Positions 38,140-47,326 of a stretch of 64,000 nucleotides of DNA are shown here, one piece after another (position 1 is the stretch's first letter; the number at the start of each line of letters is the position of its first letter). The translations under genes were made by a program, and so were the position numbers. The notes under the pieces were generated by a model. The model was not told the DNA's origin and searched no databases. It saw only the letters and a program-made list of their open reading frames with translations. The stretch is from positions 20,946 to 84,945 of the forward strand of contig NZ_BMYS01000017.1 of NCBI RefSeq assembly GCF_014652395.1. Reading direction: 5' to 3'. Source of the DNA: Advenella faeciporci. Lineage in GTDB: Bacteria; Pseudomonadota; Gammaproteobacteria; Burkholderiales; Burkholderiaceae_B.

Positions 38140-39200
38140 GGCAGTTCTCCAACGGAATCAGGGGATGGGAAAATCGCCGCAGCAGATGCGGCAGTGAGCG
38201 GCAAATCAGAAAGCGGTGCTTCCAGCGCGTCCGCCAGGCGATAGCCCGTTGCATCGAAGCCGATGACGCGGGCAATACTTTCAACGCGGCGCTTGCGGCC
38301 CCGTCCGGCGATGTGGATCACGACGTTGACCGCCTCGGCGATGAGCGCACGCGGCGGGTTCACCGCGACTTCCAGAATTAGTTGTTCCAGGCGCAGCAGC
38401 GCACCCACGGCGGAGCCAGCATGAATGGTGGCGATACCACCGGGATGGCCGGTGCCCCAGACCTTGATGAGATCCAGGGCTTCGCCGCCACGCACTTCGC
38501 CAACCACCACGCGGTCGGGGCGCAGACGCATGGTGGCGCGCACCAGCTCCTGCATGGACACGACCCCGGCACGGGTGCGCAGCGGCACATGGTCGCGGGC
38601 CGCGCATTGCAGTTCGATGGTGTCTTCCAGCACCAGTACGCGGTCGCCCGTGGCGGCGATCTCGGCCAGCAAGGCGTTGGCAAGCGTGGTCTTGCCGGTA
38701 CTGGTGCCGCCGGCGATCAGGATATTCTGTCGCTCGCGTACCGCAAGCCGCAGAAAGCCGGCCTGATCGGCAGTGAGGATGCCGTCGGCCACATAGCGAT
38801 CCAGGCTGAGGATGCTCACCGCCCGCTTGCGCAGCGCAAAGGCCGGGCCGGGCGCGGCGGGCGGCAAGATGCCCTCGAAGCGTTCGCCCGTTTCAGGCAA
38901 CTCCGCGCTCAAGAGCGGCTGGCCGCGATGCACTTCCGCACCGACGTGCGCCGCAACCAGACGGATGATGCGTTCGCCATCGGCTTCGGACAGCTCGACG
39001 CCCAACGGCGTGCGACCCGTTGAGAGCCGATCCACCCACAGGCTGCGGTCGGGGTTGAGCATGATTTCCACCACATCCGGGTCTTCCAGTGCGGCAGCGA
39101 TCAGCGGCCCCATGGCGGTGCGCAGCATCTGGATGCGGCGGTCCAGCGATGTGGACGCGGACGAACGAGGTTCATGCGAGGACTGCGGCGCGATAGTCAT
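38136..39200 (-). CDS. trbB: Conjugal transfer ATPase TrbB (VirB11-like)
   Basis: A 354-residue hexameric ATPase of the secretion system. The Walker A LIAGGTSTGKTTLANALL lies at about 160-177, followed by VLEDTIELQC (Asp box), the Walker B/arginine region RPDRVVVGEVRGGEALDLIK and HPGGIATIHAGS. All motifs of VirB11-type proteins are present. Confidence 0.95.
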   Translation of the reverse strand: MTIAPQSSHEPRSSASTSLDRRIQMLRTAMGPLIAAALEDPDVVEIMLNPDRSLWVDRLSTGRTPLGVELSEADGERIIRLVAAHVGAEVHRGQPLLSAELPETGERFEGILPPAAPGPAFALRKRAVSILSLDRYVADGILTADQAGFLRLAVRERQNILIAGGTSTGKTTLANALLAEIAATGDRVLVLEDTIELQCAARDHVPLRTRAGVVSMQELVRATMRLRPDRVVVGEVRGGEALDLIKVWGTGHPGGIATIHAGSAVGALLRLEQLILEVAVNPPRALIAEAVNVVIHIAGRGRKRRVESIARVIGFDATGYRLADALEAPLSDLPLTAASAAAIFPSPDSVGELP

Positions 39201-39661
39201 GAGACACGCTCCTGCGCTTCGAAATGCGCTGGCGCGTCGTCCATCCGTACCGGCTCAGGGTGCAGCTCCTCCACCACGTCGCGCACCAAGCTGCGTCCGC
39301 GCAGCAGGTGGCGGCCAAGCTGCTCGACGAATTGCTCAAAGCGCGCCTTGCCCTGCGCACGGGCCGCATCCTGATGGGCCTCGGGTACCGGCGTGCTGAC
39401 CGTCAGGTAGTAGCGCACGAACAGCGCCAGCGTTTCGATCTGGATGTTCTGATCCCGCTCCAGGCGCTCGAACTGGCGTGACAGACGATCCAAGCGCTTG
39501 GCCATCGCCGCTTCGCGCTGGTCGCCGGCATCCGGCGAGAGCCAGGACGCCAAGGCGGCGGCGACGATGGAGGATTTGGACACGCCTTTCTTGGCAGCCA
39601 GCTCGTCCAGGCGTTTGGCATGTTCAGGGTCGATAAAGAGATTCAGGCGATATCGGCTCAT
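39197..39661 (-). CDS. CopG/ribbon-helix-helix transfer regulator
   Basis: A 154-residue protein with an N-terminal ribbon-helix-helix (MSRYRLNLFIDPEHAKRLDE then KKGVSKSSIVAAALASWLSP) and a helical C-terminal region. Such a gene sits between traG and trbB in Tn4371-type elements and is thought to act in control or DNA processing. It overlaps both neighbours by 4 bp. Confidence 0.88.
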   Translation of the reverse strand: MSRYRLNLFIDPEHAKRLDELAAKKGVSKSSIVAAALASWLSPDAGDQREAAMAKRLDRLSRQFERLERDQNIQIETLALFVRYYLTVSTPVPEAHQDAARAQGKARFEQFVEQLGRHLLRGRSLVRDVVEELHPEPVRMDDAPAHFEAQERVS

Positions 39662-41673
39662 AGCTGGATTCCGTCATCAGGGTCGAGGGCGGCCAGCCGC
39701 GCCACGCGCTGCATCGCGGGATCAAGCTGGCGGGGAAGAACGGGCGGCAGGTCGTCGTCATCGAGCAGCGACAAGTCGCCGGCCGGGTAGACCGGCTGCG
39801 GGCTGTAGGCGACGGCCTCGGACAGCTCAGGCTGATGGCGTGGACCACCATCGTCAGCCACGCCCGTCATGTCATCGCTACCCATCGAGGCGGGCGCAAC
39901 GGGGACGGCTGGAATCGACAGACCACTCCAGTCATCAGGACGGGCCGGCGGCGCATCCGCATAGTGCCCGGCGGCAAGTACCGGCGGCGGCAGCACGCGG
40001 TGCTTGAAATTGGCGTCGGCGTAATAGCGCAGCTTCTTGGCCTTGATTGGCGCCACGCTGGAGACCATCACCACCGCCTTGTCCGGCGGAAGCTGCATGA
40101 CTTCACCCGGAGTCAAGAGGGGCCGCGCCGTTTCCTGGCGCGACACCATGAGGTGGCCCAGCCAGGGCGCGAGCCGATGGCCGGCATAGTTGCGCTGGGC
40201 GCGCAGTTCGGTAGCCGTGCCCAGGGTTTCGGAAATCCGCTTGGCGGTGCGCTCGTCGTTCGTGGCGAAGGTCACGCGCACATGGCAGTTATCCAGAATG
40301 GAATGGTTCTGGCCGTAAGCCTTGTCGATTTGGTTGAGCGACTGCGAAATCAGAAAGCTGCGGATGCCGTAGCCCGCCATGAAGGCCAGCGCCGTCTCGA
40401 AGAAGTCCAGGCGTCCCAGAGCCGGGAACTCATCGAGCATCAGCAACAGCTTGTGGCGGCGCTCGATGCCGTCGGAGCCGTCCAGCGATTCCGTCAATCG
40501 ACGCCCGATCTGGTTAAGAATCAGGCGAATTAGCGGCTTGGTGCGGCTGATGTCGGACGGCGGCACCACCAAATAGAGCGACACGGGATGGTCGGCAGCG
40601 ATCAGGTCGGCAATGCGCCAGTCGCAACGTGAAGTGACTTCGGCCACCGTGGGGTCGCGGTACAGGCCCAGAAACGACATGGCGGTGGAGAGCACGCTCG
40701 AGCGTTCGTTGTCCGACTTGTTGAGCACTTCACGGGCGGCGGAGGCCACCACCGGATGCGGTCTGCCTTCATCCCCAACCGTGCCCAGGTGCGGGGTCGT
40801 CATCATCCGATGCAAGGTCAGCTCGAACGGGCAGGCCGGGTCGGACAGGAAGTTCGCCACGCCGCGCAGCGTTTTGTCTTCGCCCGCATAGAGCACATGC
40901 AGGATGGCGCCGACCAGCAGCGCGTGACTGGTCTTTTCCCAATGGTTGCGGCGCTCCAGCGCCCCTTCGGGATCGACCAGAATGTCGGCGATGTTCTGCA
41001 CATCGCGCACCTCATGCGCGCCGCGCCGTACTTCCAGCAGCGGGTTGTAGCCTGCGGATTGGCTATCTGTGGGGTTGAACAGCAAGCAGTGCGAGAAGCG
41101 CGACCGCCAGCCAGCGGTGATCTGCCAGTTCTCGCCCTTGATGTCGTGAATGACAGCCGACGCGGGCCAGGCGAGCAAGGTGGGCACTACCAGGCCCACA
41201 CCTTTGCCCGAGCGCGTGGGCGCAAAAGCCAACACATGCTCCGGCCCTTCGTGGCGCAGGTATTGCCCCTCGTGCTGACCGAGGAAAACGCCAACGGGTT
41301 GGGTCAGTCCGGCTTCACGGATGTCGTTGGTCTCGGCCCAGCGCGCGGAACCGTAGGTGGTGACCAGCCGCGCCTGGCGCGAGCGCCAGATCGACATGCC
41401 GATGGCCACCACCACGGCAACCAGGCCGCTGCCGCCCGCGATCAGGCCGCCAGTATTGAAAACCTCGGGCGCATAGGCATCGAAGAAGAACCACCACTCG
41501 AACAGGCGCCAGGGGTGATAGATCGGCGTACCGTAGACATCGAACCAGGGCGAACCCAGGCGCAGCTGATAGCCCAGGGCGGCGGCTGTCCATTGTGTGG
41601 CGCTCCACACGCCGGCGATCACGATACCGAATATGACGGCGATCTGCCCGAACAGCACGTTCGTCACTTGCAT
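39658..41673 (-). CDS. traG: Coupling protein TraG (VirD4-like)
   Basis: A 671-residue type IV coupling ATPase that delivers the relaxase-DNA complex to the channel. Two or three N-terminal membrane helices (about 8-100) precede the Walker A LAFAPTRSGKGVGLVVPTLL near 155 and the Walker B LLLMLDEFPALGRLDF near 415; FLISQSLNQIDKAYG follows. Full length and intact. Between it and eexN lie 235 bp with an own leader and a short GC-rich hairpin (41845-41860). Confidence 0.95.
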   Translation of the reverse strand: MQVTNVLFGQIAVIFGIVIAGVWSATQWTAAALGYQLRLGSPWFDVYGTPIYHPWRLFEWWFFFDAYAPEVFNTGGLIAGGSGLVAVVVAIGMSIWRSRQARLVTTYGSARWAETNDIREAGLTQPVGVFLGQHEGQYLRHEGPEHVLAFAPTRSGKGVGLVVPTLLAWPASAVIHDIKGENWQITAGWRSRFSHCLLFNPTDSQSAGYNPLLEVRRGAHEVRDVQNIADILVDPEGALERRNHWEKTSHALLVGAILHVLYAGEDKTLRGVANFLSDPACPFELTLHRMMTTPHLGTVGDEGRPHPVVASAAREVLNKSDNERSSVLSTAMSFLGLYRDPTVAEVTSRCDWRIADLIAADHPVSLYLVVPPSDISRTKPLIRLILNQIGRRLTESLDGSDGIERRHKLLLMLDEFPALGRLDFFETALAFMAGYGIRSFLISQSLNQIDKAYGQNHSILDNCHVRVTFATNDERTAKRISETLGTATELRAQRNYAGHRLAPWLGHLMVSRQETARPLLTPGEVMQLPPDKAVVMVSSVAPIKAKKLRYYADANFKHRVLPPPVLAAGHYADAPPARPDDWSGLSIPAVPVAPASMGSDDMTGVADDGGPRHQPELSEAVAYSPQPVYPAGDLSLLDDDDLPPVLPRQLDPAMQRVARLAALDPDDGIQL

Positions 41674-41908
41674 AGCCTGGCCTCCGATGTCTCCTACGTT
41701 CTATCCTTATGAAAAAGCGACACATACATGTGCCTGCCATACAAGGATCGGTGCCGGGTCTGTGCCGGTCAAAGACCGTTATCGGGACAAAGGTGACGAA
41801 AAAAGCATCGTTTCAGGCTGGGGCGACCACGATAAAAACGTCGCCAGCGCGGACGCGCTGCGGCGTGTCAATAAAGAAAACCGAGAATATGTGGCGAATT
41901 ACCGACGA
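41674..41908 (-). other. Leader region upstream of traG
   Basis: This stretch between eexN and traG holds no supported gene. CAGCGC and GCGCTG (41845-41860) form a 6-bp stem with a 4-nt loop, followed on the minus strand after 6 nt by five T, so it may be a weak terminator or attenuator ahead of the transfer genes. Confidence 0.35.
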
Positions 41909-42175
41909 TCAGAACTTCGGTGGTGTTTCTTGTGGCGTATAAGGCACCTTGCCATCACCGAAAAATCGCCGGTTCGTCGCTTCGGCCACGCGGTTGCACA
42001 GCACATCGCCCAGGTTGGGGCGATCGGTCTTGCACTGGCGGCGCAGCTTCTTCAAGTGTTCAGGGTTGGTGGCCAGTTCCTCCACGGTGGGCGCATCCAG
42101 TTGAGGTTTAGGCGTTTCCGATTGGCCGCAAGCGGCCAGCCCCATGACCAGCAACAACAGCGTGACTTGTTTCAT
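41909..42175 (-). CDS. eexN: EexN-like entry-exclusion lipoprotein
   Basis: An 88-residue lipoprotein: signal peptide with lipobox MGLAAC (Cys at about 16) and a short periplasmic part with HLKKLRRQCKTDRPNLGDVLCNRVAEATNRRFFG, the EexN pattern with paired cysteines. Such proteins reduce uptake of a second copy of the element. Its ATG overlaps the stop of the lysR gene by 4 bp. Confidence 0.88.
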   Translation of the reverse strand: MKQVTLLLLVMGLAACGQSETPKPQLDAPTVEELATNPEHLKKLRRQCKTDRPNLGDVLCNRVAEATNRRFFGDGKVPYTPQETPPKF

Positions 42176-43116
42176 AGCTCGACTTCCTCCTCTGTGTCCG
42201 GCCTAAGCGGTGGCGCAGGTCTGACGCCTTCGGGTAACTCGATAGTCTGCACCCGTTCAATAAAACGGAATATAGTTGCTGAGGTTTCGGCTTCGCGCCG
42301 CAGCAAATATGTCGTCAACATGGGTGAACGGCCTGCAAGGGGCCTTGCCACCACGCCGGGCTCACGGCTGGAGGCAATATGCGGTGCCCCCGCCAGGCCC
42401 AGCGCGAAGCCCGCCGACACCAGCGCCAACATCAAATCGAACGAAGCCACTCGTTCAGCGATCAATGGCTCCATGTCTATGCGACGCAACACCCGTTCCA
42501 GTTGCTGCGCATGGCCTTCGCATACCTGTGGATCACACAGCGCCAGCGGATAACGCAGCACTTCCTCCAACGGGATGCGCTTATGCTTGAGCAATGGGTG
42601 TCGTGCCGGCATTGCCACCCACAGCGGATCATTCCAAATCGGCTCGGCGACGATCCCGTCGCCTACTTCGTCAGATTGCGCGAACCCAACGTCATACAGA
42701 TCGTCATTCAGCCCCTTAATCTGCTGCGATAGCAGCACCTCGAACAAGCGGATTTCGACTTCAGGTTCTTCCTCTCGACACAGTGCCAGCAGACTCGGCA
42801 ACCGAGAAGGCGTAATCCCGTCAGACAACGCAATGCGCAGTTGAGCGTGAAAACCATTGGCCGCGGCCTTCACGCTGTCGCGGGCCTGTTGCAGGGCGGT
42901 GAAGATACGCGGCACATGTTCCAGAAACAGCTGTCCTGCTCGCGTTAGCCGTGTACTACGACTGGTGCGGACGAACAACTGCTCGCCCAACTCCTCCTCC
43001 AGTTCCTTGATGGTGCGTGACAGCGGCGACTGTTCAATATGCAATTTCTCTGCTGCACGGGCAAAGTGAAGCTCCTCAGCCACTGCCAGAAAACACCTAA
43101 GGTGACGCAACTCCAT
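42172..43116 (-). CDS. LysR-family regulator heading the transfer operon
   Basis: A 314-residue LysR protein: winged HTH at about 1-60 (MELRHLRCFLAVAEELHFARAAEKLHIEQSPLSRTIKELE) and the effector domain to about 300. The N terminus is of the BenM/CatM-like subgroup. It overlaps eexN by 4 bp, in line with a single transcript running on to traG and trb genes. The effector is unknown; control of conjugation is inferred from position only. Confidence 0.9.
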   Translation of the reverse strand: MELRHLRCFLAVAEELHFARAAEKLHIEQSPLSRTIKELEEELGEQLFVRTSRSTRLTRAGQLFLEHVPRIFTALQQARDSVKAAANGFHAQLRIALSDGITPSRLPSLLALCREEEPEVEIRLFEVLLSQQIKGLNDDLYDVGFAQSDEVGDGIVAEPIWNDPLWVAMPARHPLLKHKRIPLEEVLRYPLALCDPQVCEGHAQQLERVLRRIDMEPLIAERVASFDLMLALVSAGFALGLAGAPHIASSREPGVVARPLAGRSPMLTTYLLRREAETSATIFRFIERVQTIELPEGVRPAPPLRPDTEEEVEL

Positions 43117-43326
43117 TTATATCTCTTCAGACTGATGGCGCACACGTTTATCTTTCTCAAAAAAACACCATATGGCACATCTACATTTACTTAAAGCTGA
43201 TTTGTAGCATTTGTTCAAAATGACGGATTTTTGGTTCATGGCGGTTTCCTTTTAGAAATTCTGCGTGCTCATCGTACATTTTATGATAAGATAGTAATAG
43301 ATTACTTTCTTTTGGAAATACAAGCA
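43117..43326. promoter_or_regulatory. Divergent lysR/tetR control region
   Basis: This AT-rich 210-bp region carries the starts of both regulators. For tetR, TATGAT (43282-43287) is a good -10 box with a poor -35 (TTCTGC, 43259-43264). The 24-bp palindrome at 43288-43311 follows directly. No clear lysR site is seen. Confidence 0.5.
43288..43311. promoter_or_regulatory. Putative TetR operator O1
   Basis: The arms AAGATAGTAAT and ATTACTTTCTT are reverse complements at 10 of 11 positions, with a 2-nt spacer (AG). It sits right behind the tetR -10 box, 15 bp before the start codon. The same architecture recurs perfectly at 61599-61622 before phaC. Confidence 0.7.
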
Positions 43327-43935
43327 ATGAGCAGACATCCTAGACATCTTCCTGCTGACGAACGACGCGCAGCCACCGTCGAGGCGGTGGTCAACTTGGC
43401 GGCCGAACAGATCCCAAGCGACATCACCACCACTGCAATCGCAGAGCGTATGGGCTTGACTCAGAGCGCACTCTTTCGTCACTTCTTAAGCAAGGACGCC
43501 ATTTTGCAGACGGTGATGACTTGGGTCACAGAGCGCCTGCTCGCACGGGTGGACAAGGCTGCAAAAAGCGTTACATCGCCAATCGCCGCTCTTGAGGCGG
43601 TCTTCATGACCCACATCGAGTTTGTGTCTGAACACCCTGGCGTGCCAAGGATGCTCTTCGGCGAATTGCAGCGTCCAGGTGAGACGCTACCCAAGCGGAT
43701 GGTGCAGACCTTGACCCATCATTATGGCGAGCGGCTGCGCCGTCTGCTCGAAGCGGGCAAGGAGCAGGGCGAGCTGGATGCGGGGCTGGATATCGATGCC
43801 GCCGCCGTCCTGTTCATCGGCACCATTCAGGGCTTGGTGATGCAATCCCTGTTAGTTGGAGACGTGGCCGGCATCCGGCATAACGCGCCAGGGGTATTTG
43901 CCATCTACCGTCGCGGCATCAAAAGCAGCACATGA
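43327..43935 (+). CDS. TetR-family repressor of the cargo operon
   Basis: A 202-residue regulator: HTH at about 25-65 (ITTTAIAERMGLTQSALFRHFLSKDAIL) and a C-terminal ligand domain with RLRRLLEAGKEQGELDAGLDIDAAAVLFIGTIQGLV. ATG 43327 (MSRHPRH) is preferred to the frame open from 43231, which runs through the promoter and palindrome. As first gene of the exporter operon, with a palindrome at its promoter, it probably represses itself and the exporter. The ligand is unknown. Confidence 0.9.
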   Translation: MSRHPRHLPADERRAATVEAVVNLAAEQIPSDITTTAIAERMGLTQSALFRHFLSKDAILQTVMTWVTERLLARVDKAAKSVTSPIAALEAVFMTHIEFVSEHPGVPRMLFGELQRPGETLPKRMVQTLTHHYGERLRRLLEAGKEQGELDAGLDIDAAAVLFIGTIQGLVMQSLLVGDVAGIRHNAPGVFAIYRRGIKSST

Positions 43936-43997
43936 AACACTTACCTGCTTCGCAAATGCCACGACGAACCGCAAACTTTTCGAAAGAACCGGGAGCA

Positions 43998-44423
43998 ATG
44001 ACTATGACAGCACACAGTCAGCGCCAAATTTGGATACGTGTGATTTCCCTGATTGCCATCGGCTTCGGCCTGCTGACCATTAAAGAAGGCGGCGCTGTCT
44101 TGTTTTTTGACGGCACGGCGCGTGATGCAGCCGGAAACTATGTGCCGTTTGTGCTCTGGTTTAATTTTTTGGCGGGATTTGCTTACATCATTGCCGGAGT
44201 CGGGTTGTGGCTGCGCCGACGCTGGGCGCTGGTGCTGGCCAGCATCATTGCCGCTGCAACGGCGCTGACGTTTATGGCATTCGGCGTATTTGTATATTCC
44301 GGCGGCGCCTGGGAACAACGCACGCTCATCGCAATGAGCGTGCGTACCCTTGTGTGGACAGGTATCGCGTTTGCCGTATGGCGCCTGTCGGCTCCTCCCG
44401 TTTCCGAAGGCCGCACACAATGA
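43998..44423 (+). CDS. Four-helix membrane protein of unknown function
   Basis: A 141-residue protein (MTMTAHSQRQIWIRVISLIA) with four predicted membrane segments and a basic short end. It lies in the operon between tetR and the exporter genes. The frame is open from an ATG at 43932, which overlaps the tetR stop by 4 bp; GGGAG before 44004 suggests a start at 43998 or 44004 instead. Function unknown; similar small membrane proteins occur in efflux operons. Confidence 0.7.
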   Translation: MTMTAHSQRQIWIRVISLIAIGFGLLTIKEGGAVLFFDGTARDAAGNYVPFVLWFNFLAGFAYIIAGVGLWLRRRWALVLASIIAAATALTFMAFGVFVYSGGAWEQRTLIAMSVRTLVWTGIAFAVWRLSAPPVSEGRTQ

Positions 44424-44518
44424 GCCTCCGTTCACTCGATTCGGCCCGCGAAGCGGTCCAGAAACATCGAAACCCCAACCATATCGAACCAGCCCTTCGA
44501 CTCGGAATTCACTCATGA
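44420..44518 (+). CDS. Candidate 32-residue linker ORF
   Basis: An ORF of 32 codons whose ATG overlaps the upstream stop (ATGA at 44420) and whose stop overlaps the ATG of the HlyD-family gene (ATGA at 44515). The peptide begins MSLRSLDSAREAVQKHRN. It has no recognisable domain. The double 4-bp overlap is the only evidence that it is translated; it may serve to hand ribosomes on to the next gene. Confidence 0.35.
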   Translation: MSLRSLDSAREAVQKHRNPNHIEPALRLGIHS

Positions 44519-45552
44519 GCCCCCAAAGACTTCCCTCCCACAAAATCCGCTGGATCGTGCTGGTTCTCGCCGTTATCGCGGCGGGTGCCACATGGTTCTG
44601 GACGCAGAGCACGTCGCCTGACCACGACCTGTTGCGTCTGTATGGAAACGTCGACATCCGCGAAGTGCAACTGGCCTTTCGCCAGCCCGGACGCGTTGCG
44701 CAGATGACATTCGATGAAGGCGATGCAGTCCGTGCGGGCGCTCGCATGGCGCTGCTGGATGCTCAGCCCTATCGGGATGCGCTGGCAGCGGCCGAAGCCT
44801 CGGTACGGGTAGCACAGGCGGAACTGAACAAGCTGCGTCGTGGTCTGCGCCCACAAGAAATCACTCAGGCGCAGGAGGCAGTCAACCAGGCTTTAGCTGC
44901 CGCACGTGACACCGAGCGCAACTATCGGCGCCAAAGCGCTCTGCTCGCATCCGGTGCCAGCAGCCAGCGAACGGTCGATGCCGCGCGCGCTGCCAGAGAT
45001 CAAGCGGTTGCCGGTGTCAAGGCAGCCGAGGCCGCGCTGTCGCAAGCCAAGGAAGGCTTTCGTAGCGAAGACATTGTCGCTGGCGAAGCCAATCTGGCTG
45101 CGGCGAACGCATCGCGGGCACAGGCCGCCACCGCCTTAGCCGATACTGAACTGCTGGCGCCAAGCAACGGCACCGTGATCGCTCGTGTGCGCGAACCCGG
45201 TAGCATGGTCACCAACCAAAGTACTGTTTATAGCCTGAGCCTTGATGCTCCGGTATACGTGCGTACTTATGTCGGCGAGCCGGATCTGGGTCGCATCGCT
45301 CCCGGGACGCGTGTGCGTGTGTACAACGATTCTTCCGACAAGGTCTATCAAGGTCAGATTGGCTTCATCTCGCCACGCGCCGAGTTCACGCCCAAGACAG
45401 TAGAGACCACGGATCTTCGCACCGACTTGGTTTACCGCTTGCGGATCGTGATTGACAACACCGATGCCGACACTGGGCTGCGCCAAGGTATGCCAGTGAC
45501 GATCGAAGTCGATACCGGGACTGCCGCCGGCACGCAAGCAAAAGGTTCTTGA
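44515..45552 (+). CDS. HlyD-family periplasmic adaptor (YbhG-like)
   Basis: A 345-residue membrane fusion protein. An N-terminal anchor helix (about 10-30, WIVLVLAVIAAGATWFW) leads to the lipoyl half-motif GNVDIREVQLAFRQPGRV, a long coiled coil (about 75-180, AAAEASVRVAQAELNKL and ARAARDQAVAGVKAAEAAL) and the second lipoyl half LLAPSNGTVIARVREPGS. It links the ABC pump to the outer-membrane factor encoded downstream. Confidence 0.92.
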   Translation: MSPQRLPSHKIRWIVLVLAVIAAGATWFWTQSTSPDHDLLRLYGNVDIREVQLAFRQPGRVAQMTFDEGDAVRAGARMALLDAQPYRDALAAAEASVRVAQAELNKLRRGLRPQEITQAQEAVNQALAAARDTERNYRRQSALLASGASSQRTVDAARAARDQAVAGVKAAEAALSQAKEGFRSEDIVAGEANLAAANASRAQAATALADTELLAPSNGTVIARVREPGSMVTNQSTVYSLSLDAPVYVRTYVGEPDLGRIAPGTRVRVYNDSSDKVYQGQIGFISPRAEFTPKTVETTDLRTDLVYRLRIVIDNTDADTGLRQGMPVTIEVDTGTAAGTQAKGS

Positions 45553-45553
45553 G

Positions 45554-47326
45554 ATGCTCAACAACAGCCCTACGTCACCTGCAAACAGCGATGTTGCAGT
45601 CGTCATTGACAGCGTGGATAAGCATTTTGGCGGCGTACACGCCTTGCGATCCTTGAGTGCCCACATCAACTACGGGCAACTGACCGGCCTGGTCGGCCCG
45701 GATGGTGCTGGCAAAACGACCCTGATGCGCATCATGGCCGGCCTGCTGGCACCGAACGCTGGCCGCGTCACTCTGGCCGGTTTCAACGTGGTGGACGATA
45801 ACGACGCCATTCACGTTGCAAGCGGCTACATGCCACAGCGGTTCGGCTTGTACGAAGATTTGTCGGTGATGGAAAACATGCGATTGTATGCACGCTTGCG
45901 CGGCATGGATGCCAACCAGCACGCTGACCTGTTCGCCGAGCTACTTGATTTCACCCGCCTTGGTCCCTTTACCAAGCGTCTGGCCGGAAAGCTGTCCGGC
46001 GGCATGAAACAAAAACTGGGCCTGGCCTGTGCCCTGATGGCGCGACCGAAAGTGCTATTGCTGGACGAGCCCAGTGTCGGTGTCGATCCGGTCAGCCGTC
46101 AGGACCTGTGGCGCATGGTGCAGGCGTTGACCGACGAGGGCATGGCCGTGGTCTGGTCCACCGCCTATCTCGACGAGGCCGAACGCTGCGACAGCGTACT
46201 GTTGCTCAACGAAGGTCAGCTTGCTTACGACGGTCCGCCAGCCAGATTGACCGGGCGTCTTCAGGACCGCAGTTTTCGACTGGAGGATGTTGGCGAGCAG
46301 CGCCGTGCGGTGCTCGCCGAAGCGCTGAATCTCGACAGCATCGGCGATGGCGTGATCCAGGGCGCGGGCGTGCGCGTGGTGCTGCGCGCCGGCTCCAACG
46401 CGGGACAGATCCAGACACTGGCCGATCGGGTCGATGCGCGCCTGGCTGCTGTGCCGCCCCGCTTTGAGGATGCCTTCATTGATCTACTGGGTGGCGGTCC
46501 CGGCGGCACGTCGGCGTTGGCCGAGCACCTGCCGCCGGTGAAACTCGATTCGAATATTGCCGTTTCCTGCCGCAACCTGACCAAACGCTTCGGTGATTTC
46601 ACCGCCACCGACAACGTCAGTTTCGAGGTGAACAAAGGCGAAATCTTCGGTCTGCTCGGCCCCAATGGGGCAGGCAAATCAACCACCTTCAAGATGTTGT
46701 GCGGGCTGCTCAAACCCACCCATGGGGAAGCGCATGTGGTGGGTCTGGACCTGCGTCGGGCCACCGGCGCCGCCAAAGCCCAGCTTGGCTACATGGCGCA
46801 GAAGTTCTCGCTCTATGGCTTGCTGTCGGTGCGACAAAACCTGGAGTTCTCTGCCGGCGTGTACGGGCTGGAAGGCGCCACGCGGCGTACGCGCATTGAC
46901 GAGATGATAGATACCTTTGACCTTGATTCTTGGTTGTCCGCCGCGCCCGACTCGCTGCCATTGGGCTTCAAGCAACGCTTGGCGCTAGCCTGCGCGGTCA
47001 TGCATCGCCCACCTGTGCTGTTTCTGGATGAGCCGACCTCAGGGGTTGATCCAATCACGCGGCGCGAATTCTGGACCCACATCAATGGTCTCGCTCGCAA
47101 GGGCGTGACGATCATGGTCACGACTCATTTCATGGACGAGGCCGAGTACTGCGACCGGGTAGCGATGCTATATCGCGCCCGGTTGATTGCCTTGGACACG
47201 CCCGATGCGCTTAAGCGCGATACAGTCAGCAAGGCACGGCCCGATCCGACCATGGAAGATGCGTTCATCCATTTGGTCGAGTCCGCTGATCTGGCCGACG
47301 AAACCCGCATCAAGGCGGCGGCATGA
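45554..47326 (+). CDS. ABC exporter ATPase with two nucleotide-binding domains (YbhF-like)
   Basis: A 590-residue tandem ATPase. Domain 1 (about 10-240) has VGPDGAGKTT, LSGGMKQKLG and VLLLDEPSVGVD; domain 2 (about 335-560) has LGPNGAGKST, LPLGFKQRLALA (a degenerate signature) and VLFLDEPTSGVD. The layout equals YbhF of the YbhFSR multidrug exporter. The start follows the upstream stop by 1 bp and its end overlaps the first permease gene by 4 bp. Confidence 0.93.
   Translation: MLNNSPTSPANSDVAVVIDSVDKHFGGVHALRSLSAHINYGQLTGLVGPDGAGKTTLMRIMAGLLAPNAGRVTLAGFNVVDDNDAIHVASGYMPQRFGLYEDLSVMENMRLYARLRGMDANQHADLFAELLDFTRLGPFTKRLAGKLSGGMKQKLGLACALMARPKVLLLDEPSVGVDPVSRQDLWRMVQALTDEGMAVVWSTAYLDEAERCDSVLLLNEGQLAYDGPPARLTGRLQDRSFRLEDVGEQRRAVLAEALNLDSIGDGVIQGAGVRVVLRAGSNAGQIQTLADRVDARLAAVPPRFEDAFIDLLGGGPGGTSALAEHLPPVKLDSNIAVSCRNLTKRFGDFTATDNVSFEVNKGEIFGLLGPNGAGKSTTFKMLCGLLKPTHGEAHVVGLDLRRATGAAKAQLGYMAQKFSLYGLLSVRQNLEFSAGVYGLEGATRRTRIDEMIDTFDLDSWLSAAPDSLPLGFKQRLALACAVMHRPPVLFLDEPTSGVDPITRREFWTHINGLARKGVTIMVTTHFMDEAEYCDRVAMLYRARLIALDTPDALKRDTVSKARPDPTMEDAFIHLVESADLADETRIKAAA

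Noticed and set aside
41845..41860. Full Rho-independent terminator between eexN and traG
   Set aside because: The stem is only 6 bp and the T-run begins 6 nt after it; described only as a possible attenuator in the leader.
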